A stretch of 64,000 nt of DNA, from assembly GCF_035610345.1 (NCBI RefSeq), contig NZ_CP141213.1, positions 62,001 to 126,000 on the forward strand. Direction: 5' to 3'. Made by a program: the position numbers and the translations under genes. Below are positions 26,838 to 35,967 of this stretch, piece by piece. The DNA is from Sinorhizobium meliloti (GTDB lineage: Bacteria; Pseudomonadota; Alphaproteobacteria; Rhizobiales; Rhizobiaceae). The notes under the pieces are model-generated. The model ran no database searches and was not told the origin of the DNA. It worked only from the letters and a program-made list of their open reading frames with translations. Within the stretch, counting starts at the first letter, position 1. Every line of letters begins with the position of its first letter.

Positions 26838-26869
26838 GAGCCCTGCTCGTCCGAGCGGGGCTCTTTTTT
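26838..26869 (+). terminator. Factor-independent terminator after ThDP enzyme gene
   Basis: A 12-bp stem with one G-T pair (GAGCCCTGCTCG with CGAGCGGGGCTC) followed by TTTTTT, about 20 bp after the stop codon. A textbook terminator for the plus-strand unit running from the TctC-type gene. Confidence 0.88.
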
Positions 26870-26976
26870 GCGCGAATGAAAGATGTTGGGGCGCGCACGC
26901 GCGCGATGACCCGCCGAATGAGGCATGCGGACCAAGGGAGCTGCCGTCGCGGACGTCCATCGCCCGCAAAAGGAAA

Positions 26977-27000
26977 GGCCGGAGCGTCGCCGCTCCGGCC
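26977..27000 (-). terminator. Hairpin terminator of the tctA-tctB fusion gene
   Basis: A perfect 10-bp stem (GGCCGGAGCG with CGCTCCGGCC) and a 4-nt loop. Read on the minus strand it is followed by TTTCCTTTT. It lies 23 bp after the transporter stop codon. With the terminator at 26.84 kb it insulates the two convergent units. Confidence 0.7.
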
Positions 27001-27023
27001 TCCTTACATACGGCTGATCCGGT

Positions 27024-29105
27024 TCAGATGATGTCTGAAACCATGGTGCGCAATTGCGGGAAGACGTCGCCAAGATAGGACTGCGGCCATGGCATCACGA
27101 GCAACCTGTCGAACAGGATGAACATGGCGATCCAGATGACGATGGCAATGGCGAGCGTCCGGACCCAAGGCTGCTTTCCCTCGAAACGCATGTAGCTGAT
27201 CATGAAGAGGAGCAGCGTCGGCAACAGCCCGAACAGCAGCGTTCCGACGTAGATCGAAAACACCCAGGAAGCCATGATGCCCATTCGCTTATAGAGCATC
27301 CGATCGGACATCGCTTCCAGCGGGTCGGCTTCATGAGCTTTGCGAGGCTTGACGAGGCTCTCTCCGGCGCGCTGCTTCACAAAGACACCGATGCCAGCGC
27401 AGATCACCACGATGAGGCCGACTACGGCGACCGTCTGCGGCATGAGCTTCGCGGCGAATGCCCATTCGGTCGAGGTGGCAAGCGCACTGATGAAGAGGAG
27501 GGCGGCAAGGATCCACATACCCGGCAGCATGATCCGGTCGACGGCGGAGATCGGGCCTGCGGCCCCGATTTCCTTAGGCGCAGCCGGTTCGCTGACGGCG
27601 GCACCCACGGCGGCCGGAACGGCTGCGCGGCGCTTCACGAAGAATCGCACGGCGCTGTAGACGAAGTAGACGATCGGTATCATCAAGATGAAGATCACGC
27701 CCGGACGATGGAGCCATTCGGAGCCGTAGCGGCTGGTCGAGATGAACAGATACTGTTCTACTAGGCCGCCGAGCACCAGTCCGAGCAGCACTGGAGCGCG
27801 AGCCCAGCCGAAGCGCTTCATCGCCCAGCCGATCGCGGAGAAGATCAACAGCACGATTATGTCGCCGGTGTCGCGGGTCGCCGAATATGCACCGATGAAA
27901 ACGACGGCAAGAACCGTTGGCACGAGGATACCCGCTGGCACCAGGGCAAGCTTGGCAAGCTGTGACACGAACGCGAAACAGATCAGAACGCCGACGATAT
28001 TGGCAATCATCAGGCTCCAGACGATGGTATAGGTGATGTCGAGCTGCTCGGTAAGCAGCTTCGGTCCAGGCTGGATCCCGTGCATCATGAAAGCGCCAAG
28101 CAGGATCGCCATAGTGGCACTGGCAGGAATGCCGAAGGCGAGCGTCGGAATGAGCGCACCGCCTTCACGGGAGTTGTTGGCCGCCTCGCAGGCAATGACG
28201 CCCCGCACGTCCCCCGTGCCGAAGGTCTTGCTGCCGTCCTTGACGGATTTCGCCGCGGAGCCATATGCGATCCAATCGATCGCCGGGCCGCCGAGGCCGG
28301 GTACGGAACCCAGGATCGCACCAAGCCAGGAGCTCTGGAAGACAAGACGAATGTTCTGGAGGGCGTCCCTGACGCCGCGGAATTGATCGCGCAGGATGCT
28401 CTCGCTCTTATGCATGGCAACGGCCTGGCGTGCCGCGCCGAGTTCGAGGAGCTCTGGGACGGCGAACAGGCCGAGCACGAGCGCCTCTAGTGGTACGCCC
28501 TCCCATAGATAGAGAGAGTCGAACGTCCAGCGCAGTTCACCCGTCTGCGCCTCATCGCCGACAGACGCGATGACGACGCCAAAACACGCCGATACGAGGC
28601 CTTTCATCATGTTGCCCTGACTGACGGCGGCAACGAGCGTCAGGCCAAGAATGCAAAGCGCCAGGAGTTCCGGCGTGCCGAAGGCCATCATGAATGGTCT
28701 GAGGATCGGAATGGCCAATCCAAGCAGGATGGCACCGAAAATGCCGCCGATTAGGGAGGCGGTATAGGACGCACCCAGTGCCCGACCCGCTTCGCCGCGC
28801 CGTGCCATCGGATAGCCATCCATCACCGTCGCGGCCGAACCCGCTGCTCCCGGCACCCCAATCAGGATCGAAGGGATGGTATCGGCAGTCGGGGTCACCG
28901 CCCACATGCCGATCAGGAAGGCGAGCGCCGTATAGGGGTCCATGGTGTAGGTGAACGGCAGAAGCAACGCCATTCCCGCCAGACCGCCGATTCCCGGAAT
29001 TACCCCGATGAAAAGACCGAGCACGCAGCCCAGCATGATGATCATGAATCGGGTCGGGTCGAAAATGACCGTGAACGCCATCATGGCCTGTTCCACAAGA
29101 TGCAT
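27024..29105 (-). CDS. Fused TctA-TctB tripartite tricarboxylate transporter membrane protein
   Basis: A 693-residue multi-pass membrane protein. The first 500 residues are a complete TctA permease: 'GVIPGIGGLAGMALLLPFTY' near residue 35 and 'IGVPGAAGSAATVMDGYPMA' near 85, with an internal repeat at 'GSVPGLGGPAIDWIAYGSAA'. After a linker rich in Ala and Lys, the last 170 residues form about four helices typical of TctB ('IMLPGMWILAALLFISALAT', 'LLPTLLLFMISYMRFEGKQP'). Normally these are two polypeptides. It pairs with the TctC-type protein encoded 2 kb away in the convergent unit to import a carboxylate using the ion gradient. The start follows GGTGGAGGACTT. A GTATGACA site lies upstream. Confidence 0.9.
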   Translation of the reverse strand: MHLVEQAMMAFTVIFDPTRFMIIMLGCVLGLFIGVIPGIGGLAGMALLLPFTYTMDPYTALAFLIGMWAVTPTADTIPSILIGVPGAAGSAATVMDGYPMARRGEAGRALGASYTASLIGGIFGAILLGLAIPILRPFMMAFGTPELLALCILGLTLVAAVSQGNMMKGLVSACFGVVIASVGDEAQTGELRWTFDSLYLWEGVPLEALVLGLFAVPELLELGAARQAVAMHKSESILRDQFRGVRDALQNIRLVFQSSWLGAILGSVPGLGGPAIDWIAYGSAAKSVKDGSKTFGTGDVRGVIACEAANNSREGGALIPTLAFGIPASATMAILLGAFMMHGIQPGPKLLTEQLDITYTIVWSLMIANIVGVLICFAFVSQLAKLALVPAGILVPTVLAVVFIGAYSATRDTGDIIVLLIFSAIGWAMKRFGWARAPVLLGLVLGGLVEQYLFISTSRYGSEWLHRPGVIFILMIPIVYFVYSAVRFFVKRRAAVPAAVGAAVSEPAAPKEIGAAGPISAVDRIMLPGMWILAALLFISALATSTEWAFAAKLMPQTVAVVGLIVVICAGIGVFVKQRAGESLVKPRKAHEADPLEAMSDRMLYKRMGIMASWVFSIYVGTLLFGLLPTLLLFMISYMRFEGKQPWVRTLAIAIVIWIAMFILFDRLLVMPWPQSYLGDVFPQLRTMVSDII

Positions 29106-29240
29106 AAGTCCTCCACCGCCTCGCTGCCCGCGAGCTTGTTTGTACACACGCGCCGCACACGCCTGCTCGTGCCACTGCGGCAAAAGCGACGCCCGCCTCC
29201 GATTTTTCCCTCGTCAGCGCTTGTGTATTACTGTATTTTT

Positions 29241-29248
29241 GTATGACA
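29241..29248 (+). promoter_or_regulatory. GTATGACA operator (site 4)
   Basis: GTATGACA in the context TTTTTGTATGACAATG, between the divergent TctA-TctB fusion gene and a LysR gene. Here the core forms a small inverted repeat, TTGT-ATG-ACAA, as expected for an FCD-type GntR dimer. A second partial copy (TACTGTAT) lies 10 bp to the left. Confidence 0.6.
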
Positions 29249-29301
29249 ATGTTGGCTCTGCAGAACGCCTGTGGCAAATTCAAAAACCGAAGAGTACTAT
29301 C

Positions 29302-30252
29302 ATGCCGATGAATTTGGCGACCATCGATCTGAAGCTTCTCGTGGTTTTTGACGCGATGATGGCCGAGGGCAACGTCAGCCGCGCGGCCGAGCGCCTCGGC
29401 ATGTCGCAGCCGGCACTATCAAACGCCCTCAACCGCCTTAGGCTGCTCCTCAACGACCGGCTTTTCCTGCGGACGGCGGACGGCATGCGGCCGACTGCGC
29501 GGGCGCTTGAAATTTCGGGCCCAATTCAGTCGGCCATGCGCCAGATCGAGGAGGCGCTAGAGCCCACGGCATTCGAACCTCAGGATCCTGATTGGACCTT
29601 CAGCCTCGCAGTGTCCGACCACGCGTCGGTGGTTCTGCTGCCGCCCCTAATTGAACACATCGCCCGCGTTGCGCCACGCGTCGGGCTCAACATTCAGTCG
29701 CGCCCGAACGACGAGTTGCCGGCGCTGCTCGACAACAGCGAGATTGATCTCGCCGTTGGCGTCATTCCGAACCTGCCGCGCCGCTTCAAGCACATGTCCC
29801 TCTTCCGGGACAAATATCTTTGTATGATGCGGCGGGGCCACCCGCTGGATGGCCGACCGATTACGCTGGAGGAATTTCTGACGACAGACCAGCTCTCCGT
29901 CAAGCCCGGCATGAGCGACATCAGCCGCGTGGACCGGCTCCTGGCCGAGGCAGGTCTCAAACGGCGCGTCGCCACGACCGTCCATCAGTTCCTTGCCGCG
30001 CCTGCGATCGTTTCCCGTTCCGATCTCATCGTGCTCGTCTTCGAGAAGATGTTACCCATATTCGATCCGTCTCGCTTCTATTTCTGTCCTGTGCCCGTGC
30101 CGAACATGGAAGTCGCGGCTACCGCGGTATGGAGCGACGTGAATACCGGTCTTCCCGCCCACAAATGGCTGCGCCGCCAACTTGCGGTGCTGGCTCGGCA
30201 GCTTGCCGACGAAGATGACGGCGAAGACCGCTCAGTTCCCGCAGGCGGATGA
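29302..30252 (+). CDS. LysR-family regulator (NodD/NahR-like subgroup)
   Basis: A 316-residue LysR regulator. The N-terminus 'LATIDLKLLVVFDAMMAEGN' with helix-turn-helix 'VSRAAERLGMSQPALSNALN' and 'RLFLRTADGMRPTARALEIS' resembles the NodD/NahR/LinR-type subgroup, which responds to aromatic ligands. An effector domain with two subdomains follows. Two start codons (MPMNL or MNL, two codons apart) are possible. It diverges from the TctA-TctB fusion across 196 bp, so it probably controls that transporter and perhaps the hydrolase gene 98 bp downstream. A GTATGACA site in the shared region suggests a second layer of control by the GntR protein. Confidence 0.9.
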   Translation: MPMNLATIDLKLLVVFDAMMAEGNVSRAAERLGMSQPALSNALNRLRLLLNDRLFLRTADGMRPTARALEISGPIQSAMRQIEEALEPTAFEPQDPDWTFSLAVSDHASVVLLPPLIEHIARVAPRVGLNIQSRPNDELPALLDNSEIDLAVGVIPNLPRRFKHMSLFRDKYLCMMRRGHPLDGRPITLEEFLTTDQLSVKPGMSDISRVDRLLAEAGLKRRVATTVHQFLAAPAIVSRSDLIVLVFEKMLPIFDPSRFYFCPVPVPNMEVAATAVWSDVNTGLPAHKWLRRQLAVLARQLADEDDGEDRSVPAGG

Positions 30253-30306
30253 AACGTGAAAACACCGCATCCGTGTTGCCCCGTTGACGACTCTTGTTTA
30301 TATGCT

Positions 30307-30314
30307 TGTCATAC
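30307..30314 (-). promoter_or_regulatory. GTATGACA operator (site 5)
   Basis: TGTCATAC in the context CTTGTCATACAGTACTACG, 36 bp upstream of the GTG start of an alpha/beta hydrolase gene. The flank repeats that of site 3. The closeness to the start suggests the operator overlaps or abuts the promoter, fitting repression. Confidence 0.6.
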
Positions 30315-30349
30315 AGTACTACGTGACGACGTTATCGGAGGATATTGAC

Positions 30350-31168
30350 GTGAGCGACAACACGAACAGCACCGCCACGACCCGTGATGGTACGAGGCTG
30401 TCCTATCGGCTGGTGAAGGGAAGTGGCCAGGGCCGCATCGCGCTTGTTCATTCCCTCGCGATGGACAAGACCTTCTGGGAGCCGACCGTGGCTGCGCTTG
30501 AAGGTTTCGCCGATGCGTTGCTCTTCGATTGCCGCGGCCATGGCGCCTCCGATAAGCCTTCCGGGCCCTACAGCGTCGAACTTTTCGCCAACGACGTTGC
30601 CGACCTGTTGGATTATGTCGGCTGGAAGTCGGCCGTCCTCGCCGGAGCCTCGATGGGAGGCTGCGTCGCCCTCGCCTTCGCCGCCATTTACCCTGAGCGC
30701 GTCGAGGCGCTCGGCCTTTTCGACACCACCGCCTGGTACGGCGAAGACGCCCCGAAAGCCTGGACCGAGCGCGCCGACAAGGCGCTTGCCGGGGGCATGG
30801 CAGCGCTCGTTGGTTTCCAGAAGACCCGCTGGTTCAGCGACAGTTTCCGCGGTGCCAATCCTGATGTGGTCGAAAAGGCGGTCGGTGTCTTCCTCGAGAA
30901 CGATCTATCGGCCTATGCGGCAACCTGCGCCATGCTCGGCAATGCCGATATCCGCGCGGCACTTCCCCACTTCGACTTTCCTTGCCGCGTGGCCGTCGGA
31001 ACCGAAGACTACGCAACGCCGCCGGACATGGCACGTTACATGGCGGAGAACATCCCCGGTGCCGGGTTCTTCATCATGGAGGGCGTGCGGCATTTCGCTC
31101 CGCTCGAGGTGCCCTCAACGATCGCGGCGCACCTGAAGGAACTCATCAAGGCTGGCTCTCGGCTATAA
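30350..31168 (+). CDS. Alpha/beta hydrolase (3-oxoadipate enol-lactonase-like)
   Basis: A 272-residue alpha/beta hydrolase of the PcaD-like group. The nucleophile serine is in 'LAGASMGGCVALAFA' near residue 100, the acid lies in 'VAVGTEDYATPPDMARYM' near 225 and the histidine in 'MEGVRHFAPLEVP' near 250. It would hydrolyse an ester, lactone or C-C bond of a ring-cleavage product. The start is GTG behind GGAGGATATTGAC; an earlier in-frame ATG would run through the operator. The gene is a single transcription unit with its own GTATGACA site, which links it to the island. The exact reaction is not predictable. Confidence 0.87.
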   Translation: MSDNTNSTATTRDGTRLSYRLVKGSGQGRIALVHSLAMDKTFWEPTVAALEGFADALLFDCRGHGASDKPSGPYSVELFANDVADLLDYVGWKSAVLAGASMGGCVALAFAAIYPERVEALGLFDTTAWYGEDAPKAWTERADKALAGGMAALVGFQKTRWFSDSFRGANPDVVEKAVGVFLENDLSAYAATCAMLGNADIRAALPHFDFPCRVAVGTEDYATPPDMARYMAENIPGAGFFIMEGVRHFAPLEVPSTIAAHLKELIKAGSRL

Positions 31169-31307
31169 GGCAGACAGCTCCTGTCCCTGTACGCAGCATT
31201 CGCCGCCATTCTACGGTAGGTCGCATGCGCGACACGTGGCGCGTGCTTGCCGTGACCAGGCCGCTCTGACCGCTGCCCTGGGGAAGTCCTGAGCCGCGCG
31301 ATCCTGG

Positions 31308-32396
31308 CTACGCGTCCGTCTTCGCCAACCTGCCCCGCTTGAGCCACCGGGCAAGAAATGTCGCGGAGACCGCCACGAAGAACACGCGGAGCACGTGGTG
31401 TGTGGCCACGAATGCGACATCGACATGAAGCGACAGAGCCATGAGGCTGGTCTCGGTCAATCCGCCTGGCGAATAGGCGAGTAGCAGGCTCAAGATGGGT
31501 CTTCCCGATATATGGGCAACAAGCATTGCGCAGCTGGTGCTCGCCGCGACGAGGAAAATGGTTGACCCCACCGACAACTGCAAAATATGCAGGATATCGG
31601 ACTTCTTCACTCCGGCGAAGCTGCAGCCCAGGGCACTTCCGAGCACGAGCTGTGCGAACGCGATGATCTCCCAGGGCGCATGGAACTCCGAGACGCCCGT
31701 TAGGTGGATGGCGGCGCTGACCAGCATCGGCCCCATCAGAAAAGGCGAAGGCAGCGACAGGAGCCGCCCCAAGAACATGCCGCATATGCCGGTGCCGAAC
31801 AGCCACAGGTCTGCGCTGATGGGCGTCTCAAGAATAGATGCACCGGCACGGGTTGTGCCGGTCAGCGCCTGGCCGCCGACGAAGGAGAGCAGGAAAGGAA
31901 GCGAAAGAACCACAAGCATGATGCGGCTCGAATGGACGAGCGCGATGATCCGGGTGTTCGCCCCATAAACTTCGCCGAGCGCCGTCATCTCGACCAGTCC
32001 GCCCGGCATTCCGGAAAAGAACGCGGTCCAGTGATCCAAGCCCCCTGCACGCCGGAAATAGACGTAGCAGCAACACGCCGTCACGACGACGAAAATGATC
32101 AATACGATGAGACCGGGAAGCCAATCGATCATGCTGCCGGCCATCGTCGGCGTAAAGCCGGAACCAAGAACGACACCAACCAGCATTAGCATCGGGGGGC
32201 GGACGATTCCGGGCACGGCTACCGGCATGTTGAAGAGTGATGCGAAGAGGCAGGCAACCAGGGCGCCCAGCATCCAAGGCAGCGGCAGATGGAAATAGAA
32301 AAAAATGCATCCGCCGATGAACCCTATCGCAAGGGCCAGGAAAAGCCTTCGATAGGGAAATTTACCTGGCGCGAACCGAGTCAAGAATGGACGCAT
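31308..32396 (-). CDS. AbrB-family integral membrane protein
   Basis: A 362-residue membrane protein with about ten hydrophobic helices arranged as two similar halves. The repeated elements are 'LPLPWMLGALVACLFASLFN' in the first half and 'LPSPFLMGPMLVSAAIHLTG' in the second. 'FSGMPGGLVEMTALGEVYGA' and 'AYSPGGLTETSLMALSLHVD' are paired signatures. This is the AbrB/DUF2 (putative ammonia monooxygenase or regulator-like transporter) family, whose substrates are poorly defined but which often accompanies TctABC systems. The start follows GAGGAGACGGG. It lies 134 bp after the isochorismatase-type gene on the same strand and may be co-transcribed with that operon or read separately. Confidence 0.85.
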   Translation of the reverse strand: MRPFLTRFAPGKFPYRRLFLALAIGFIGGCIFFYFHLPLPWMLGALVACLFASLFNMPVAVPGIVRPPMLMLVGVVLGSGFTPTMAGSMIDWLPGLIVLIIFVVVTACCCYVYFRRAGGLDHWTAFFSGMPGGLVEMTALGEVYGANTRIIALVHSSRIMLVVLSLPFLLSFVGGQALTGTTRAGASILETPISADLWLFGTGICGMFLGRLLSLPSPFLMGPMLVSAAIHLTGVSEFHAPWEIIAFAQLVLGSALGCSFAGVKKSDILHILQLSVGSTIFLVAASTSCAMLVAHISGRPILSLLLAYSPGGLTETSLMALSLHVDVAFVATHHVLRVFFVAVSATFLARWLKRGRLAKTDA

Positions 32397-32530
32397 CCCG
32401 TCTCCTCTATCGCATGCTTCCTCCAACCGAAGCCGGAATGAAGGACAACATGCGGAACTTAAAGTGCTACATCAATCTTCGCAGGTCCGATAAGACATGC
32501 CGGCATTTAGTGGCGAGCGGTACGCATGGT

Positions 32531-33298
32531 TCAGACGTTGCCACGGCTGCCGGTCGGCAGATCGAACAGGCCGGTTTCGAGCCCTTCCATGAACGTCCGC
32601 ACCTCGCCGCTTGGCAATACGTCGGCATATTTCGAGTTCATGTCGAAGAGGTTGACCGCGTGGCTCGCCTGGCAGCGCTCGAAGCAGCCATCTTCGACCA
32701 CCGTAACGCGCAGGTTATGGCTGAAGGCATCAACGACAGTCGCCCGTACGCAGCCGCTCGTAGCCGTGCCCGTAACGATCACGCTGTCGCACTTCAGGAG
32801 AAGGAGGTAGTCGATGAGATTGGTACCGTGAAATCCGCTTGGCTTCTGCTTATAGATGACGATGTCCTGGGGTGCCGGCGCGATCTGCGGCATGATCGTG
32901 TTGCCGTCGATCGTCGTTGCCTTCGGACGCTCCCGGCTGCGGCTGTTCTTCCAGAGCCAGCCTCCGCGATCCCATTTATCTGCCCGCTCGCTGCCGGTCG
33001 TGTAAATGATCGGCAGTCCCTTGATCCGGGCAAGCCTGGTGAGATCGGCGATGATCGGAAGCGCGTCCCACGCCTCTTCACCACCGGACTGGCGCCAGCG
33101 CAGGATCGATTCCTGTACCGGCTCGCGTTTGTCGCCGCAAAACGCATAGTTCACATCGACGATCAGGAGGGCCGGCCTTGTGCCGAAACCCTGTCGCGCG
33201 CCGTAACCAGCAATGTCGATAACCTCTCGGTCGCGCTCCGTCAGGAAACGGTCCCACGGTCGCGCGTTCGGGTGTCCACCGCTCCATCCCTCACTCAT
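32531..33298 (-). CDS. Isochorismatase-type cysteine amidohydrolase (N-carbamoylsarcosine amidase/RutB-like)
   Basis: A 255-residue cysteine hydrolase. The triad is visible: Asp in 'RPALLIVDVNYAF', Lys in 'VIYKQKPSGFHGT' and Cys in 'VIVTGTATSGCVRATVVDAF', with the expected cis-peptide region before it. Relatives hydrolyse N-carbamoylsarcosine, maleamate or the peroxyureidoacrylate of the Rut pathway, all acyclic amides. Its start overlaps the permease stop, and it is the last gene of an operon with an alpha/beta hydrolase and a luciferase-like monooxygenase, the same enzyme trio as RutD, RutB and RutA. It probably cleaves an amide formed by oxidative opening of an N-heterocycle (inference). 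Confidence 0.88.
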   Translation of the reverse strand: MSEGWSGGHPNARPWDRFLTERDREVIDIAGYGARQGFGTRPALLIVDVNYAFCGDKREPVQESILRWRQSGGEEAWDALPIIADLTRLARIKGLPIIYTTGSERADKWDRGGWLWKNSRSRERPKATTIDGNTIMPQIAPAPQDIVIYKQKPSGFHGTNLIDYLLLLKCDSVIVTGTATSGCVRATVVDAFSHNLRVTVVEDGCFERCQASHAVNLFDMNSKYADVLPSGEVRTFMEGLETGLFDLPTGSRGNV

Positions 33299-34127
33299 GT
33301 TCGCCCGCAATCTCGCTCTGCCACGGCGCTATCTTCCGTTCGAGCCAGGCCACCAGGCGGTCGAGCAAGACGGCGAATATCATCACGCAGATGATCGGCA
33401 CGAACATCTCGGCGGTCCGGAAGCTGTTCGCCGCATTGATAATGATGCCGCCAAGGCCGGAAATCGCGGTCAGAAACTCGGCGATGATCATGGCGATGAC
33501 CGCTTTGCCGATCGCAAGTCTTAGACCCGCCATGATGTAGGGAAGCGTCGCCGGTAGCACGATCTGGCGCATGATCCGGCTTTGCGGCGCGCAGAAAGCT
33601 GCTCCGACTTCGATCAGCGTTTTCGGAACTGCTTTTACGCCGACCCAAGTGTTGATGCAGATAGGGAAGAAGGCGAGCAGGAAGATGATCACCATCTTCA
33701 CCGCGAAACCGAGACCGAACCACACCATCAGCAGTGGGACGAGTGCGATAAGAGGCGTTGCGTAGCCGGCCATCACATAGATGCCAAGCGCAGCCTCCGC
33801 GATGCGATAACGCCCGAGCAACAGTCCCGCCGGGACGCCGATCAGGGCCGCGAGCAAGTAGCCGGCGAAGAATGGCTGAATGCTTTGCCAAAACGCCTGC
33901 ACAAGGGTGCCGCTCTCAATCATGACCAGGAACGAGGCGAAGATCTGGGACGGATAGGAGCCGAACAGGGGATCGATGAACGGGGCTGCCGCCTGCCAGA
34001 GGCCGATCAGCACCATCAAGGAGATGGCGGTGATTGCCCAATCAGGCATCGACCAGCTCCTGTCCCCGGCCACGACTGTCTCGTCTTCGCTTGTTTTCTC
34101 GGAGATTCTTGTTTCGGTAATGCTCAT
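33291..34127 (-). CDS. ABC transporter permease (SsuC/TauC type)
   Basis: A 278-residue inner-membrane permease with six predicted helices. The cytoplasmic coupling motif is 'LIEVGAAFCAPQSRIMRQIV' near residue 180 ('EAA'-type loop), followed by 'LPATLPYIMAGLRLAIGKAV'. These are typical of the nitrate/sulfonate/taurine (NitT/TauT) class. AGGAGGGGATCC precedes the ATG. It lies 10 bp after the ATPase gene and overlaps the isochorismatase-type gene, so importer and catabolic enzymes are made together. Members of this class import sulfonates, pyrimidine-like compounds or aromatic acids. Confidence 0.92.
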   Translation of the reverse strand: MSITETRISEKTSEDETVVAGDRSWSMPDWAITAISLMVLIGLWQAAAPFIDPLFGSYPSQIFASFLVMIESGTLVQAFWQSIQPFFAGYLLAALIGVPAGLLLGRYRIAEAALGIYVMAGYATPLIALVPLLMVWFGLGFAVKMVIIFLLAFFPICINTWVGVKAVPKTLIEVGAAFCAPQSRIMRQIVLPATLPYIMAGLRLAIGKAVIAMIIAEFLTAISGLGGIIINAANSFRTAEMFVPIICVMIFAVLLDRLVAWLERKIAPWQSEIAGEHE

Positions 34128-34137
34128 GGATCCCCTC

Positions 34138-34929
34138 CTAGGCGACCAGCTGATCGTGTTTCGCCGGCTCGTGCAGAGCCTCCCAGATCATGGCGCGTTT
34201 ACGGGTGAACTCGCTTGCGGAGCGTATGCTGCGCATGTCGCTGCGCGGCCGTTCCAGCTCGACACGGATAATCTCGCGAAGTCGCCCACCGACCATGACC
34301 ACGACGCGATCCGCCAGCAAGACCGCCTCATCCAGATCGTGCGTGACGAAGATGATGGTCTTTCCCGTGCGCTGATGGATATCGAGCAGCTCGATTTGCA
34401 AGGTCTCGCGCGTCTGCGAGTCGAGCGCGCCGAACGGCTCATCCATCAACAGCACTTCCGGATCGATCGCCAGCGCGCGGGCAATTCCCACACGCTGTTT
34501 CATGCCGCCGGAAAGCTGGTGGGGACGATGATCCTTTGCGTGGCTGAGGCCAACAAGATTGATGAAATGCTCGGCGCGTTCATCCATCTCGTTTTTCGGC
34601 AGTTCCTTCATCTCCAGACCGAACTTGATGTTGTCCACCGCGCTTCGCCAGGGCAGCAGCTCGGCATGCTGGAACACCATGCCGCGGTCGAAGCCACAGC
34701 CGCCAATCTGACGGCCGGCCACCTTCACGGAGCCCGAGCTGGCGCTGTCGAGGCCCATGATGATGCGCAGCGCCGTGGTCTTGCCGCAACCGCTTGGCCC
34801 TGCGAGTGCGATGATCTCACCCTTTTCGACGTTGAAAGAAAGGTTGTCCAACGCCCTTGCGCGGCGTTGGACACCCCTTACCTTCAAGGCGAATGTCTTG
34901 GAGACATTCAGTAGTTCGACATGTGCCAT
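34138..34929 (-). CDS. ABC transporter ATP-binding protein (SsuB/TauB type)
   Basis: A 263-residue ATPase. It has Walker A '[16 protein letters not shown]' near residue 45, signature '[20 protein letters not shown]' near 140, Walker B '[20 protein letters not shown]' and the H-loop in '[20 protein letters not shown]'. It powers the SsuC/TauC-type permease encoded next in the operon. AGGATCGGTC precedes the ATG. It stands 23 bp after the binding-protein gene. All catalytic residues are present, so the importer is predicted to be functional. Confidence 0.93.
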   Translation of the reverse strand: MAHVELLNVSKTFALKVRGVQRRARALDNLSFNVEKGEIIALAGPSGCGKTTALRIIMGLDSASSGSVKVAGRQIGGCGFDRGMVFQHAELLPWRSAVDNIKFGLEMKELPKNEMDERAEHFINLVGLSHAKDHRPHQLSGGMKQRVGIARALAIDPEVLLMDEPFGALDSQTRETLQIELLDIHQRTGKTIIFVTHDLDEAVLLADRVVVMVGGRLREIIRVELERPRSDMRSIRSASEFTRKRAMIWEALHEPAKHDQLVA

Positions 34930-34952
34930 GACCGATCCTGACTTCCCCTGTT

Positions 34953-35924
34953 TCAGTTGGTTGCGACCAGCTTCAGGGCATCCTGACGCGGTCCTTCGTC
35001 GATGAACTGCTTGATATCGTACGCTTCCTTGATCCGGCCGTTGCGGTGCATCATGTCAACGTTCCACAGAAGCTTGTCGGCCATGATCGGCAGGTCCGGT
35101 TTGACCGCATCATATTTGACGACCTCGTCGTAGATGAATTCGGGCGTCTTATCATCCGGCGACAGCTTGGCGATCTGCCGCGCATAGTCCGCAGTCTCCT
35201 TCGGATTCTCGATGGCATATTTATGCCCCACCATCTGGGCGGCGAGGAACCGCACGAGCTGATCGTGCTTTTCGGCGATGACCTTGTCTGAGGTGACGAT
35301 GCAGATGCGCAGCAGATTAGGTGTGGCTTCCGGCGCGCGAGCGATGACATTGACGCCGCGTTCAGCTGCTTCGGGCTCGAATTCGCTCGAGGTTGCGGTG
35401 GAATCCACCACGCCGGCCACAACGGCCCGGAACCGGTCCCCACCGCCACCGGCATTCGCGAAGGTCACTTCGGACGGATCGACACCGCCCCAACGAAGCG
35501 CCTCGCGGGCGAAGAGGTCCGGCGCGCCACCCGGACCGGAAATGCCGACGGTACGGCCCTTCAAATCCCTGACGCTCTTGATGTCACCCCTGGCGTAGAG
35601 ATCGTAAGTCATGCCTGGCCAGTTGCAGCCGAGGAACTTCAGGTCGGCACCTTCCGCCATGGCGGCGATCGCTGTGAGCGGCGTCGTGGCATAGCTGTCG
35701 ATCTCCCCTGCAAGAAGGGCCTTGACCGGCACCGTGCTGCTTGCAAATTCCACGGTCTTGAGATCGAGATCGAACTTTCCGGCGAATTTCGTGGGCATGA
35801 ACTGGATGCCAGCATCGCCCTTCGCTTCGACGACGCCATGGTGCCAGGCGTCGGCGGCATGCGCGGTGCTGATGCCGGCGAGAACAGCCACGCCGGCGGC
35901 AAATGATTTAAGGATATGCTTCAT
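34953..35924 (-). CDS. ABC transporter substrate-binding protein (NitT/TauT/SsuA type)
   Basis: A 323-residue periplasmic binding protein with a signal peptide ('MKHILKSFAAGVAVLAGIST...AHAAD'). It has the SsuA/NMT1 fold: 'QFMPTKFAGKFDLDLKTVEF', 'ALLAGEIDSYATTPLTAIAA', 'VRDLKGRTVGISGPGGAPDL'. The ribosome binding site is AGGGAGGAACAC. It belongs to the same fold class as the signal-less protein in the molybdenum hydroxylase operon but is clearly secreted. It lies 43 bp after the luciferase-like monooxygenase gene; this gap contains a GGGGG/CCCCC hairpin (35945-35962). The ligand is unknown, presumably the monooxygenase substrate or its precursor. Confidence 0.92.
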   Translation of the reverse strand: MKHILKSFAAGVAVLAGISTAHAADAWHHGVVEAKGDAGIQFMPTKFAGKFDLDLKTVEFASSTVPVKALLAGEIDSYATTPLTAIAAMAEGADLKFLGCNWPGMTYDLYARGDIKSVRDLKGRTVGISGPGGAPDLFAREALRWGGVDPSEVTFANAGGGGDRFRAVVAGVVDSTATSSEFEPEAAERGVNVIARAPEATPNLLRICIVTSDKVIAEKHDQLVRFLAAQMVGHKYAIENPKETADYARQIAKLSPDDKTPEFIYDEVVKYDAVKPDLPIMADKLLWNVDMMHRNGRIKEAYDIKQFIDEGPRQDALKLVATN

Positions 35925-35967
35925 GTGTTCCTCCCTGGATTAGTGGGGGACCTGCCGCCCCCGATGA

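Noticed and set aside
25757..27073. 438-residue minus-strand open frame
   Set aside because: Antisense to the ThDP enzyme and spanning its terminator; no domain visible.
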